A DNA stretch of 64,000 nt from Rhodanobacter sp. FW104-R8. GTDB taxonomy: Bacteria; Pseudomonadota; Gammaproteobacteria; Xanthomonadales; Rhodanobacteraceae. How positions within the stretch are numbered: position 1 is the first letter of the stretch; each line of letters begins with the position of its first letter. The stretch is from NCBI RefSeq assembly GCF_001617365.1, contig NZ_LVJR01000025.1:1-64000 (forward strand), given 5' to 3'. Under the pieces are notes generated by a model. That model was not told the origin of the DNA. It saw only the letters and a program-made list of their open reading frames with translations, and searched no databases. Below, piece by piece: positions 19,179-28,111 of the stretch. The position numbers were made by a program, and so were the translations under genes.

Positions 19179-20966
19179 TCAATACACGCGTTTCTTCGGC
19201 GGCACCACCTCGACCTCGTCGGAGAGGGTGAACATGTGCACCGGACGATAGTCGAAGCTGGTCTTGCCGTTCTCGTCCACCTTCACCAGCGTGTGCTTCA
19301 TCCATTCGGCGTCGTTGCGCTCGGGGAAGTCCTCGCGCGCGTGGGCGCCGCGGCTCTCCGGACGCTGTTCGGCCGAGTGCATGGTGCCTACGGCCTGGTC
19401 CAGCAGGTTGGCCAGTTCCAGCGTCTCGACCAGGTCGGAGTTCCACACCATCGAGCGGTCGCTGACGCGCACCTGCTTGAACGAGGCGTGCACGGCGTCG
19501 ATCTTCCCGCAGCCTTCCTTCAGCGTCTCGCCGGTACGGAACACCGCGGCATCGGCCTGCATGGTGCGCTGCATGTCGAGGCGGATCTGCGCGGTGGGCA
19601 GCTCGCCATTGGCGTGGCGCAGGCCGTCGAAGCGGGCCAGCGCCTTGTCCAGCGCGCTGGCCGGCAGATCCTTGTGCGCGGCGCCCGGCTTGATGAGTTC
19701 GGCACAGCGGTGCGCCACCGCGCGACCGAACACCACCAGGTCGAGCAGCGAGTTGGAGCCCAGGCGGTTGCCGCCGTGCACCGACACGCAGGCTGCCTCG
19801 CCGATGGCGAACAGGCCCGGCACCACGGCGTCGACGTCGTCGCCCTTCTTCTGCACCACTTCGCCGTGGTAGTTGGTGGGGATGCCGCCCATGTTGTAGT
19901 GCACGGTGGGCAGGATCGGGATCGGTTCCTTGGTCACGTCCACGCCGGCGAAGATGCGCGCCGACTCGGCGATGCCCGGCAGGCGCTCGTGGATCACTTC
20001 CGGACCGAGATGCATCAGGTTGAGGAAGGCATGGTCCTTGTGTTCGCCCACGCCGCGGCCTTCGCGGATCTCGATGGTGATGGCGCGGCTGACCACGTCG
20101 CGCGAGGCCAGGTCCTTCGCGCTGGGTGCGTAACGCTCCATGAAGCGCTCGCCCTTGGAGTTGGTGAGGTAGCCGCCCTCGCCGCGCACGCCCTCGGTGA
20201 TCAGGCAGCCCGCGCCGTAGATGCCGGTGGGATGGAACTGCACGAACTCCAGATCCTGCAGCGCCAGGCCCGCGCGCAGCACCATGCCGCCGCCGTCGCC
20301 GGTGCAGGTATGCGCGGAAGTTGCGCTGAAGTAGGCGCGTCCGTAGCCGCCGGTGGCCAGCACCACGGCCTGGCCGCGGAAGACGTGCAGCGTGCCCTCG
20401 TTCATGTCCAGAGCCAGCACGCCGCGGCAGACGCCTTCCTCGTCGAAGATCAGGTCGGTGGCGAAATACTCCACGAAGAAGGCGGCGTCATGCGCCAGCG
20501 CCTGCTGGTACAGCGTATGCAGGATGGCGTGGCCGGTGCGGTCGGCGGCGGCACAGGTGCGCTGCGCGGTGCCCTTGCCGTAGTGCGTGGTCATGCCGCC
20601 GAACGGACGCTGGTAAATGTGGCCGTCCTCGGTGCGCGAGAACGGCACGCCGTAGTGCTCGAGCTCGATCACCGATTGCGGCGCGTTCTTGCACATGTAC
20701 TCGATCGCGTCCTGGTCGCCCAGCCAGTCGCCGCCCTTCACGGTGTCGTAGAAGTGGAAGCGCCAGTCGTCCTCGCCCATGTTGCCAAGCGCGGCGGCGA
20801 TGCCGCCCTGCGCCGCCACGGTATGCGAGCGGGTGGGGAACACCTTGGTGACGCAGGCAGCCTTCAGGCCCTTCTCGGCGAGGCCGAAGGTGGCGCGCAG
20901 GCCAGCGCCGCCGGCGCCGACCACCACTACATCGTACTTGTGCTGCTGGATCTTGTAGCTTTCCAC
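19179..20966 (-). CDS. sdhA: Succinate dehydrogenase flavoprotein subunit
   Basis: A 595-residue catalytic subunit that oxidises succinate to fumarate. The dinucleotide fold is [12 protein letters not shown], and the FAD-linking His48 lies in [10 protein letters not shown]. The active-site stretch [21 protein letters not shown] is intact. The start is a GTG at 20966, preceded by GGGAG placed inside the last codons of sdhD, so translation is probably coupled. An upstream extension would read backwards into sdhD and is rejected. FAD loading is probably helped by SdhE and SdhAF4 encoded at the two ends of the cluster. Confidence 0.96.
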   Translation of the reverse strand: MESYKIQQHKYDVVVVGAGGAGLRATFGLAEKGLKAACVTKVFPTRSHTVAAQGGIAAALGNMGEDDWRFHFYDTVKGGDWLGDQDAIEYMCKNAPQSVIELEHYGVPFSRTEDGHIYQRPFGGMTTHYGKGTAQRTCAAADRTGHAILHTLYQQALAHDAAFFVEYFATDLIFDEEGVCRGVLALDMNEGTLHVFRGQAVVLATGGYGRAYFSATSAHTCTGDGGGMVLRAGLALQDLEFVQFHPTGIYGAGCLITEGVRGEGGYLTNSKGERFMERYAPSAKDLASRDVVSRAITIEIREGRGVGEHKDHAFLNLMHLGPEVIHERLPGIAESARIFAGVDVTKEPIPILPTVHYNMGGIPTNYHGEVVQKKGDDVDAVVPGLFAIGEAACVSVHGGNRLGSNSLLDLVVFGRAVAHRCAELIKPGAAHKDLPASALDKALARFDGLRHANGELPTAQIRLDMQRTMQADAAVFRTGETLKEGCGKIDAVHASFKQVRVSDRSMVWNSDLVETLELANLLDQAVGTMHSAEQRPESRGAHAREDFPERNDAEWMKHTLVKVDENGKTSFDYRPVHMFTLSDEVEVVPPKKRVY

Positions 20967-20970
20967 GGTT

Positions 20971-21384
20971 TCAGACTCCCAATGCGATGCGCAGCACGGC
21001 CAGCACGCCCGCGAGCGCACCCAGCACCGCGAGGAACTTGATCGCCACCAGCAGCACCACTTCCTTCCAGCGGGTGTGCACGTAATCCTCGATCACCACC
21101 TGCAAGCCGAGCACGGCATGCCAGAACGCGGTGACCACAAACAGAATCAGCAGCAGCGCATTCCACGGCCTGGCCACCATGGCCTTCGCCGTGGCGTAGT
21201 CGGCATGCAGCAGGGAGAGCACGGTGACCACGAACCACAGGCCGAGCGCGATCAGCGCGGCGGCGGTGACGCGCTGCGTCCACCAGTGATCCACGCCATG
21301 CTGCGCCGAGCCCAGGCCACGCGCATGCTTCATCGGGTGGCGCAGCTGGCTGCGCACGTCGTCGGTACCCGCGCGCAGGTTCAT
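20971..21384 (-). CDS. sdhD: Succinate dehydrogenase membrane anchor subunit
   Basis: A 137-residue inner-membrane subunit with three TM helices (about 35-55, 68-90, 108-132). The motif [16 protein letters not shown] carries the heme/quinone-region His and Asp-Tyr characteristic of SdhD. Its ATG overlaps the sdhC stop (ATGA, 21381-21384), and its last codons contain the ribosome-binding site for sdhA. Start [11 protein letters not shown] at 21384 is well placed. Confidence 0.94.
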   Translation of the reverse strand: MNLRAGTDDVRSQLRHPMKHARGLGSAQHGVDHWWTQRVTAAALIALGLWFVVTVLSLLHADYATAKAMVARPWNALLLILFVVTAFWHAVLGLQVVIEDYVHTRWKEVVLLVAIKFLAVLGALAGVLAVLRIALGV

Positions 21385-21776
21385 GCCGCACCTCCATGGA
21401 TCAGTACGCAGGCCCAGATGGCGACCGTCAGCACGATGCTGCCGATCACCGACAACCAGCTCGAACGCACGAACTGGGGAATCGCGTAGCCCGCGCCGGT
21501 GTCCTGCACCAGATGGCGGATGCCGTTGCACAGGTGATAGCTGAGCGCCCAGCTCCAGCCCGCCAGCAGGATGAGGCCGACCGGGCTGCCGGTGCAGGTC
21601 TTGAATTGCTCGAAGGCCGCCTCGCCGGAGGCCAGCGCCAGAATCCCCCAGACCACCAACAGCGTGCCCACGGCAAGGGCGACGCCGGTGGCGCGATGCA
21701 AGATGGAAGTCACCATCTGTATCTGCCACCTGTATACCTGCAGGTGCGGGGAGAGCGGTCGTTGCGTATCTGCCAT
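21381..21776 (-). CDS. sdhC: Succinate dehydrogenase cytochrome b556 subunit
   Basis: A 131-residue membrane anchor with three TM helices. RPLSPHLQVYRWQIQMVTSILHRATGVAL contains the conserved SPHLxxY, the Ser/Arg of the ubiquinone pocket (SILHR) and the region before TM1. SYHLCNGIRHLVQD contains the heme-ligand His and the conserved HLxxD. The ATG at 21776 (MADTQRPLSPH) gives the normal N-terminus. It is co-transcribed with sdhD, sdhA and sdhB. Confidence 0.95.
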   Translation of the reverse strand: MADTQRPLSPHLQVYRWQIQMVTSILHRATGVALAVGTLLVVWGILALASGEAAFEQFKTCTGSPVGLILLAGWSWALSYHLCNGIRHLVQDTGAGYAIPQFVRSSWLSVIGSIVLTVAIWACVLIHGGAA

Positions 21777-21863
21777 GGCGGCTATCCTGTGTGGAATCGC
21801 TGATGCCCATGCCGCACCTTCCCCTGTCCTGATACGCAACGGCGACGTGCGCCGCGCGGTCGT

Positions 21864-22031
21864 TCAGAAGTCGATACAGCGCCCGTTCTTTTCCCAATCA
21901 CCATAACGCGTGGGATCGGGAGCCGGCCGCTCCCCCGATGCCTTGTCCGCTGCCGGGCCCACAGGCACGGCAGTCGTTTCCGCCGGAACGGAAACTGGTG
22001 TGGATTCGGCTGGAGAGGAGGTATCGGACAT
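21864..22031 (-). CDS. DUF1674 / SdhAF4-like succinate dehydrogenase assembly factor
   Basis: A 55-residue protein whose C-terminus ends PTRYGDWEKNGRCIDF, the diagnostic motif of the DUF1674/SDHAF4 family. In eukaryotes SDHAF4 binds flavinated SdhA before complex assembly; a similar role here is an inference supported by position just upstream of sdhC (87 bp). The first ~30 residues are a low-complexity Pro/Ala/Ser/Val stretch. Start at the ATG at 22031. With sdhE at the other end, both ends of the sdh cluster carry assembly factors. Confidence 0.85.
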   Translation of the reverse strand: MSDTSSPAESTPVSVPAETTAVPVGPAADKASGERPAPDPTRYGDWEKNGRCIDF

Positions 22032-22053
22032 GGTTTTCTTAAGCCGCCAAAGG

Positions 22054-22082
22054 TTAATACTTGCGGCAGTGCAGTACAACCA
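22054..22082 (-). promoter_or_regulatory. Possible sigma-70 promoter for the sdh cluster
   Basis: On the minus strand a TATTAA -10-like box (22054-22059) is preceded, after a 17-bp spacer, by TGGTTG (22077-22082). It sits 23 bp before the ATG of the DUF1674 gene in the 130-bp divergent gap with ygfZ. The -35 box is weak, so this is only a candidate. Confidence 0.3.
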
Positions 22083-22161
22083 TGCGCCATGCTTCGGCGT
22101 CGCTGCATCACGATGTCGCCACTTGTGGCTTGCCCCGCCTGCCCCCAACTCCGCCAGTCTC

Positions 22162-22965
22162 ATGCCGACACATCATCCCGCCGAAACCCTGCTGATCGAA
22201 GGCCCCGACGCGACGGCTTTTGCACATGCCCAGTTCAGCAGCGTGGTCAGCTCGCTCGCCACCGGCCAGTGGCAATTCGGTGCATGGCTCGATCCGCAAG
22301 GACGCGTGCGCGCACTGTTCCACCTGGCCCGGCTCGCCGACGATCGCTACCTGCTGCTGCTGCGCGGAGGCGTCGCCACGGTGATGGCCGATGCGCTGCG
22401 TCGCTTCGTGTTCCGCTCGAAACTCAGCGTGACGGCATTGCCGCCGCGCACTCTCGCGACTGGCCCGGCACTGCCGCTGCACACCGTCATGGACGATGGC
22501 GAAACCATGTCGCTCGGCTGCGATACGCACAGTCTGCGCATCACCACCTCCGGCATCGGCGACGACGCATGGCGCCTGCCGCAACTGCGCGCGGGCTGGC
22601 CCTGGCTGCCCGCGCGACTGCTCGATCAACTGCTGCCGCCAGCCCTGTCGCTGCATCGCCTGCACGCCGTCGCCATCGACAAGGGTTGCTACCCCGGCCA
22701 GGAGATCGTCGCGCGATTGCACTTTCGCGGCGGACACAAGCGGCACCTGCACCGCGTCAGATTGTCGCAAGCGATGGAGGCCGGCGATGTCCTGCGCGGC
22801 GAAGACCGCGATGCCGGTTGCGTAATCGACGCCGTCGTTGCGGACGAGGTCATCGAAGCGCTCGTCGTGTTGAACGACGACGTTGCTGCACATGCCGGCG
22901 GCGGGCGCGCACTTGTATTCGGCGACGGCATCACGCTGCAACTCGTCGCCTCGTGGCCGGCATGA
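22162..22965 (+). CDS. ygfZ: Folate-binding YgfZ-like protein (CAF17 family)
   Basis: A 267-residue protein of the YgfZ/GcvT fold that helps build or repair iron-sulfur clusters in a folate-dependent way. The diagnostic motif KGCYPGQE with Cys176 is present (DKGCYPGQEIVARL), and the rest follows the family layout. It is transcribed away from the sdh cluster, whose SdhB carries three Fe-S clusters, so the pairing makes functional sense. Start at 22162 (MPTHHPAETLL); the longer frame upstream lies in the intergenic region. Confidence 0.9.
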   Translation: MPTHHPAETLLIEGPDATAFAHAQFSSVVSSLATGQWQFGAWLDPQGRVRALFHLARLADDRYLLLLRGGVATVMADALRRFVFRSKLSVTALPPRTLATGPALPLHTVMDDGETMSLGCDTHSLRITTSGIGDDAWRLPQLRAGWPWLPARLLDQLLPPALSLHRLHAVAIDKGCYPGQEIVARLHFRGGHKRHLHRVRLSQAMEAGDVLRGEDRDAGCVIDAVVADEVIEALVVLNDDVAAHAGGGRALVFGDGITLQLVASWPA

Positions 22966-23450
22966 ATGATGATCGCGTGATGCCTGCGTGATGCATCGGT
23001 TTTTAGCGACGACACTTGTCAACGTATCGTGAGCGTCAGTTAAACTTCGCCGCCCCGGCACTTGCCAGCGGAAAATTCCGCCACTAGGCTCCGCCGATCG
23101 AATATCGCGGCATCCGGAACACGGGGTGCCGATACGCGCGACGAACCGGATGAATCCGAATCGGCGCGACCCGGCAGAAGCAGCGCCGGATGGAACACCG
23201 CCTCGCAGCCAAACGAGTGCGCAGCAGTCGATGGCAACACGGCCGATGCGGCCGCGCAACGCCCGACACCCCAATCCCGATCGGCATCGAATCCGCCGCT
23301 CGACCGCCACAATCCCGTGGCAAAACGCCGTGGCCACAAGTTTCGGCCATGGCGGTAGATCCAGGTGGAACGGCCTGCCCGCCCGTCCACCGCAACGGCG
23401 CATGAAGCTGCAATCCGGCTTCGCGCGTACAGCACGTTGGAGGCAGAACC
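22966..23450. other. 485-bp intergenic region without a supported gene
   Basis: No reading frame here has a recognisable product. A 98-codon frame at 23062-23358 (plus) is low-complexity and arginine/serine-rich, and I do not support it. Visible signals are a short hairpin GCGGAA-AA-TTCCGC near 23070, a weak promoter-like TTGTCA with a downstream TTAAAC around 23010-23046, and the ribosome-binding site GGAGG 7 nt before the next gene. Confidence 0.5.
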
Positions 23451-23885
23451 ATGAAACTTTCCATGCTGTTGTGGTTGACGTCCCTGATGCCCCAGCCCGT
23501 CGCCGACCAGGCCTGCCTGGCCGCCACGGTCTACCTGGAAGCACGCAGCGAACCCCTCAATGGGCAACTGGCCGTGGCCGAGGTCGCGATGCGCCGGCTC
23601 GATCGCGGCCGCTGGGGCAACACCGTGTGCAAAGTGGTCACGGCGCCGCACCAGTTCGCGATCACCACCACGCCGGGCTCGTTCGAGGTCAACAACCTGG
23701 AAGCCTTCAACAAGGCATGGCAAGTGGCCGGCACGTCGCTGCGCAACTGGCAGCTGCCGATCGCGCAGCGGCGCATGCTGGTGCCGCACGCGGATCATTT
23801 CGCCACGACCGCGATCGCACCGGCGTGGTCGCACAACCGGCCCAGCGTGACGATCGGCGAACATGCGTTCTACGCCGTGAACTGA
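23451..23885 (+). CDS. Cell wall hydrolase, SleB/CwlJ-type (Hydrolase_2)
   Basis: A 144-residue protein with an N-terminal hydrophobic stretch that may be a signal peptide or anchor (MKLSMLLWLTSLMPQ). The Hydrolase_2 pattern starts CLAATVYLEARSEPLNGQLAVAEV, with catalytic Glu30, continues with VCKVVTAPHQFA, and ends with HFATTAIAPAWSHNRP and the terminal HAFY. These enzymes cleave peptidoglycan glycan strands (lytic transglycosylase-like). GGAGG before the ATG supports the start. It is followed by a clear terminator. Confidence 0.88.
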   Translation: MKLSMLLWLTSLMPQPVADQACLAATVYLEARSEPLNGQLAVAEVAMRRLDRGRWGNTVCKVVTAPHQFAITTTPGSFEVNNLEAFNKAWQVAGTSLRNWQLPIAQRRMLVPHADHFATTAIAPAWSHNRPSVTIGEHAFYAVN

Positions 23886-23907
23886 TCTTCGCACTGGCGT
23901 CGAAATA

Positions 23908-23936
23908 AAAAAGGCCCTCTTTCGAGGGCCTTTTCC
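23908..23936. terminator. Bidirectional rho-independent terminator
   Basis: A perfect 7-bp stem GGCCCTC (23913-23919) / GAGGGCC (23924-23930) has a TTTC loop. It is flanked by an A-run on the left and TTTT on the right, so it can terminate both the cell-wall hydrolase gene (plus) and the convergent lipoprotein gene (minus). Confidence 0.9.
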
Positions 23937-23968
23937 GTTTGGACATCTAGACGTCCAGACGTCTTCAC

Positions 23969-24472
23969 TCAGCGTGGATAGACGTGGTCGCCACGTACCT
24001 CGACATAGTCACCGTTGCGGACACCCGGATTCTCGCGTTGGGTCACCGTGGCGTACTGGCCATTGTCCAGCCTCACCACGATGCGCCATGCGACACCGCC
24101 GCCGTCATTGCGCTTGCCGATCTGGTTGCCGACCACGCCGCCGGCAACCGCACCCACCACGGTGGCGGCCTTGCGGCCGTCGCCCTTGCCGACCTGGTTG
24201 CCGAGCACGCCGCCGGCAACCGCACCGATGATCGCGCCCAGCGTGCCGCCGTTGCCGTTGCCATCGATGTTGACCTGCTGCACCTCCTGCACCACGCCGC
24301 AAGCCTGGCAGCGGACGTTCCGGTCGCCATAGCCGTAACCACCCTGCGACGAGCCCTGATAGCCGCGATCGTAATTGCCGCTGTTGCCGTAGGGGCCGGT
24401 GGCGCAGCCGGCGAGGGCCAGGCTTGCGGCCATCGCCGACACCAGGGCAAATTTGCTGGGGAGTGCATTCAT
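23969..24472 (-). CDS. Glycine-zipper 2TM outer-membrane lipoprotein
   Basis: A 167-residue lipoprotein with a type II signal peptide and lipobox LALAGC (Cys at about residue 23). A Gly/Tyr/Ser-rich linker follows, then a CxxC-like CQAC, and a glycine-zipper pair (GTLGAIIGAVAGGVLGNQVG and AATVVGAVAGGVVGNQIG, about 77-118). The C-terminus is beta-rich (VRLDNGQYATVTQ). It is the SlyB/17-kDa-antigen style of protein, thought to affect envelope integrity. A second glycine-zipper lipoprotein lies just upstream. Confidence 0.85.
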   Translation of the reverse strand: MNALPSKFALVSAMAASLALAGCATGPYGNSGNYDRGYQGSSQGGYGYGDRNVRCQACGVVQEVQQVNIDGNGNGGTLGAIIGAVAGGVLGNQVGKGDGRKAATVVGAVAGGVVGNQIGKRNDGGGVAWRIVVRLDNGQYATVTQRENPGVRNGDYVEVRGDHVYPR

Positions 24473-24500
24473 GGGATCACGTCCTTTCCTGTGGTTGGTT

Positions 24501-25088
24501 TCAGCGAGCGTCGGACACGGCCGTCACGCCTTCCTGCACCTGCACCCGATCGCCGGGGTCGTGGTCCATCCGCACCGTGCGGGTGACGCCGTTGTATTCG
24601 TAGCGCACGTCATAGCCGACGATCTTGTTGCTGGTGTTGTTGACGGTATCGCACTTGCGTTCGACCGAAGTGCTCACCTGGGCATGCTGACGGCTGGCCT
24701 GGATGCGATTGCCGGCGTAACCGCCGCCGACCGCTCCCGCCACCGTGGCCAGGGTCCGGCCCTTGCCGCCACCGACCTGGTTGCCGAGGAGACCGCCGAC
24801 CACGGCACCAATCGCCGTACCGGCGATCTGGTGCTGATCCTTCGGCGGCTCGGTGTGCGTGACCGTCTCGTCGTGGCAGACCTGTTTCGGGTTGTTCACC
24901 GTCGAGCGCACCGGATCGACGCTGACCACCTTGGCGTACTTGACCCCGGCATCCGCACTGGCGCTGGCGCCGGCATCGGCAGAGGCATTGGAAACACCCG
25001 CATCCGCGTTGCGGTTGCAGGCCGAGAGACCGGTGGCCAGCGCTGCCGCGACGGCGATATTGAGTACATTGACTGTCAACCTGTTCAT
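24501..25088 (-). CDS. Glycine-zipper 2TM lipoprotein, paralogue
   Basis: A 195-residue protein starting MNRLTVNVLNIAVAAALATG with lipobox GLSAC. An Ala/Ser/Asp-rich low-complexity linker (NASADAGASASADAG) follows, then a glycine-zipper pair (IAGTAIGAVVGGLLGNQVGG and [17 protein letters not shown]) and a C-terminal beta domain (YDVRYEYNGVTRTVRMDHDPGDRV). It shares the plan of the next gene 28 bp downstream, so the pair looks like a diverged tandem duplication. The start is the ATG at 25088. Confidence 0.82.
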   Translation of the reverse strand: MNRLTVNVLNIAVAAALATGLSACNRNADAGVSNASADAGASASADAGVKYAKVVSVDPVRSTVNNPKQVCHDETVTHTEPPKDQHQIAGTAIGAVVGGLLGNQVGGGKGRTLATVAGAVGGGYAGNRIQASRQHAQVSTSVERKCDTVNNTSNKIVGYDVRYEYNGVTRTVRMDHDPGDRVQVQEGVTAVSDAR

Positions 25089-25255
25089 CACAATCCTCTC
25101 CTCTGTTTTTGTTGGGCCGTATTGCCGGGTACCCGCCGCAGCAACCCGTGTGGTCATTGAACCGTTTTCCAACTGAATCGGAGCTAGCTCACGCCCGTTA
25201 CATTATCTTCACGTCAAGGTCGCGGAACTCTCTGCCAGTGCACGAAAAACGAATC

Positions 25256-26023
25256 ATGTTCCAGCTCGTCGACAGCCATGTTCACCTCGATGACCGCGCC
25301 TTCGCCGACGATCGCGCGGCAGTCATCGAACGCGCCTGCCTGGCTGGGGTCGACAGGATGGTCGTTCCCGCCGTCGATGCCGGAAGTTGGCCGAAAATCC
25401 GCGACCTCTGCGCCCGTCATGCCGGCCTGTATCCCGCCTACGGGCTGCACCCGATGTTCCTGTCCCAGCATGCGCCGAAACATGTCGAAGCGCTGTCTTC
25501 CTGGCTGAACGAAAACCATCCGGTGGCGGTCGGCGAGATCGGTCTGGATTTCCACGTGGACGGCCTCGACCGCGAGTTGCAGCGGCATTATTTCGCCGGT
25601 CAGCTGCAACTGGCGCGCGAACGCGACCTGCCGGTGATCGTGCACGCCCGCGGCGCGCTGGAGGAAGTCACCCTGACCCTGCGCCGAAGCGGCCGCTTGC
25701 GCGGCGTGGTGCACAGTTTTTCCGGCAGCGAGCAGCAGGCCCGGCAACTGTGGGCCATGGGTTTCCACCTGGGCATCGGCGGCCCGGTGACCTACGAGCG
25801 TGCACAGCGCCTGCGCCGCATCGTGGCGCAGATGCCGATCGAGTTCCTGCTGCTGGAAAGCGATGCCCCGGACCAGTCCGCTGCCGCCCACCGCGGCGAA
25901 CGCAACGAACCGGCGTGCGTCGCCGAGGTTCTGCGCTGCATCGCGGCGCTGCGCGGCGAACCGGAGGCCGGCATTGCCGCCGCCACCACCGCCAACGCCC
26001 GCCGCCTCTTCGGCCTCGGCTGA
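25256..26023 (+). CDS. TatD-family metal-dependent hydrolase
   Basis: A 255-residue TIM-barrel hydrolase. Metal ligands are His8 and His10 (DSHVHLDD), Glu94 (VGEIGLDFH), His in VIVHARG, His in VVHSFSG, and Asp in LLLESDAPD. TatD proteins are DNases/exonucleases or related phosphoesterases; the precise substrate of this member (YjjV-like in sequence style) is not shown. The start at 25256 is set by the standard N-terminus MFQLVDSHVH. Confidence 0.9.
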   Translation: MFQLVDSHVHLDDRAFADDRAAVIERACLAGVDRMVVPAVDAGSWPKIRDLCARHAGLYPAYGLHPMFLSQHAPKHVEALSSWLNENHPVAVGEIGLDFHVDGLDRELQRHYFAGQLQLARERDLPVIVHARGALEEVTLTLRRSGRLRGVVHSFSGSEQQARQLWAMGFHLGIGGPVTYERAQRLRRIVAQMPIEFLLLESDAPDQSAAAHRGERNEPACVAEVLRCIAALRGEPEAGIAAATTANARRLFGLG

Positions 26024-26075
26024 CACCCTGCCATCCGTCACTTGCAAGCCTCGCCGAAGGCTTGCTATCTTTTAC

Positions 26076-26102
26076 TTCATTGGTGAATTATGAATCAGTG
26101 AA
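26076..26102. promoter_or_regulatory. Candidate MarR-type operator
   Basis: A 27-bp imperfect palindrome with TTCA at one end and TGAA at the other (18 of 27 positions symmetric) ends one base before the ATG of the MarR gene. Repressors of this family usually bind such AT-rich dyads and control their own efflux operon, so this is a likely autoregulatory site. Confidence 0.55.
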
Positions 26103-26627
26103 ATGGCACGCATCACGAATTGTATTGCGATGATGGATGAAGGCATCGGCCGGGTGAGCCAGCTCATCCCGCAGATGCCCGAGCAGGAGGCGCGGTTGTG
26201 CCGGCTGATGCTGATGGTCGGCGCAAGCATGGAGGAAGGGCTCGAGTTCAAGCTCATGCCGCACAAGCTCAACCACAGCGAGTTCATCACCCTGATGATC
26301 CTGTACAGCCGCCCGGACGGCAGCTCGACGCCCGGCGAGCTTTGCGAGTTCACCAGCCAGGGCGCCACCAACATGACCCGCATCGCGAATGCACTGGTGA
26401 AGCGCGGCCTGATCACCCGCGGCACCAGCGAGGAGGATCGCCGCCGCGTGGTGATCCGCATCACCACGGCAGGCCGCCACTTCGTGCAGAAGATGCTGCC
26501 GCCGATGTTCCCCCGCCTGGACGCCATGTTCGCCGGCTTCAGCGCAACCGACAAACGGCACTTCAGCCGCCTGCTGCGCAAGCTCGCCCGCAACCTCGAT
26601 CAGCTCGGCGAGGCCTCCCATCCATGA
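26103..26627 (+). CDS. MarR-family transcriptional regulator
   Basis: A 174-residue winged-helix regulator. The DNA-recognition region is TPGELCEFTSQGATNMTRIANALVKRGLITR, followed by the wing with the family Asp-Arg-Arg (SEEDRRRVVIRITTAG). Length and N-terminal extension resemble EmrR/MprA. Its stop overlaps a possible start of the next gene (ATGA), and it heads a tripartite efflux operon, so it most likely represses that operon until a drug-like ligand binds. Confidence 0.9.
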   Translation: MARITNCIAMMDEGIGRVSQLIPQMPEQEARLCRLMLMVGASMEEGLEFKLMPHKLNHSEFITLMILYSRPDGSSTPGELCEFTSQGATNMTRIANALVKRGLITRGTSEEDRRRVVIRITTAGRHFVQKMLPPMFPRLDAMFAGFSATDKRHFSRLLRKLARNLDQLGEASHP

Positions 26628-26638
26628 AGGAAACACCG

Positions 26639-28111
26639 ATGAAGCACGCCCCGCTCCGCGGTCGCCCGGTGCTGGTCGCCGCGATCGTGCTGATGCTGGC
26701 CGGCTGCGCCACCGCGCCGGCCAGGCTGGGCCCGCCCGCGCTGCGCGACGACGTGCCGCTGGCCGGCCTGCAGGCACCCGCCCGCGCCGGCTGGCCGGCC
26801 GCCGATTGGTGGCGCCAGTACGACGACCCGCAGCTGGACGACCTGATCGACCGCGCCATGCGGCAGTCGCCGGACCTGGCCCTGGCGCAAAGCCGCGTGC
26901 AGGGCGCCGAGCAGTCGGCGAAGCTGGCGGCGGCCCAGCTCGGCCTGTCGGTCAACGGCAGCGCGCAGGTGTCGCGCCAGCGGATGAGCGAGCACGGCCT
27001 GATCCCGAGCAAGTTCCTCGGTTTCACCTGGTACAACCAGGCCGACCTCGGCGTGCAGCTGCAATACGACTTCGACTGGTGGGGCAAGAAGCGCGCGACG
27101 ATGGAAGCGGCGCTGGACCAGGCGCGCGCCGCCGAAGCACAGCGCAGCGCGGCTGCCCTGGCGATCCAGTACGCCGTCGCCGATACCTATTTCGGCTGGC
27201 AGGCCGACCAGGCCCGGCTGCAGCTCGCCGACCAGTCGCTCGCCACGCAGCAGCGGCTTGCCGATGTCGCCGGGCTGCGCGTGCGCCAGGGCGTGGACCT
27301 GCCCGACGAAGCGCAGAAGGCGCAGGCCCAGCTGGCCGCGGCGCGCGAGATGCGGGTGGCGCTCGACGGCTCGGCGAAGATCCGCCGCGCCGCGCTCGCC
27401 TCGCTGCTCGGCGTGGCGCCGGCCGACCTGCCCGAACTGCAGGCGCGTCCGCTGCCGGCGATCGCGCGCGGCGTGCCGGCCGATGCCGGGCTGGACCTGA
27501 TCGCGCGCCGCCCCGACATCGCCGCCAGCCGCTGGCAGGTCGAGGCGGCGCTGAAACAGACCGATGCCGCACGCGCCGAATTCTTCCCCGACATCGGCAT
27601 CACCGCGCTCGCCGGCCTCTCCAGCATCGACCTGGACAAGCTGCTCACCGCCGGCAGCCGCACCTTCGCGCTGACCCCGGCGCTGCACCTGCCGATCTTC
27701 AGCGGCGGCGCACTCGAGGCCAACTACGGCGTGCGCAGGACCCAGCTCGACGCCGCCGTGGCGCAGTACGACGGCGCCGTGCTGGGCGCCGCGCGCGAGG
27801 TGGCCACGCAGGCGTTGAGCGCCGAGCAGGTCGCCGCCCGCCAGCGCGAGCAGCAGGCCCAGCTCGACGCCGGGCAGCGCCTGCTGGAGAGCGCGCGGGC
27901 GCGCGCGCGCCAGGGCGTTCGCGACATCCGCGAGAGCCTGGGCGCGCAGGCCGCGTTGTTGCAGCAGCGCGACGCCGCCGCCCAGTTGCAGGCCCAGGCC
28001 GTGAGCACCGACCTGGCCCTGATCAAGGCGCTTGGCGGCGGTTACCGCCGCGCCGGCGCAACCGACGCACCCTCCTCCCCTTCCGCCAACGCCGGAGCCG
28101 CCCGCCCATGA
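26639..28111 (+). CDS. Outer-membrane efflux lipoprotein (NodT/TolC-like)
   Basis: A 490-residue outer-membrane channel subunit. The signal peptide ends at lipobox LMLAGC, so it is lipid-anchored. Two OEP repeats form the helical-barrel fold, with family motifs WWRQYDDPQLDDLI, a middle section DLIARRPDIAASRWQ, and coiled-coil helices. It works with the EmrA/EmrB-like proteins encoded downstream. AAGGA 7 nt before the ATG at 26639 favours this start; the ATG at 26624 (5 residues longer) is possible. Confidence 0.9.
   Translation: MKHAPLRGRPVLVAAIVLMLAGCATAPARLGPPALRDDVPLAGLQAPARAGWPAADWWRQYDDPQLDDLIDRAMRQSPDLALAQSRVQGAEQSAKLAAAQLGLSVNGSAQVSRQRMSEHGLIPSKFLGFTWYNQADLGVQLQYDFDWWGKKRATMEAALDQARAAEAQRSAAALAIQYAVADTYFGWQADQARLQLADQSLATQQRLADVAGLRVRQGVDLPDEAQKAQAQLAAAREMRVALDGSAKIRRAALASLLGVAPADLPELQARPLPAIARGVPADAGLDLIARRPDIAASRWQVEAALKQTDAARAEFFPDIGITALAGLSSIDLDKLLTAGSRTFALTPALHLPIFSGGALEANYGVRRTQLDAAVAQYDGAVLGAAREVATQALSAEQVAARQREQQAQLDAGQRLLESARARARQGVRDIRESLGAQAALLQQRDAAAQLQAQAVSTDLALIKALGGGYRRAGATDAPSSPSANAGAARP

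Noticed and set aside
23062-23358. 98-codon plus-strand frame in the 485-bp gap
   Set aside because: Low-complexity Arg/Ser/Ala composition, no ribosome-binding site, no similarity recognised.
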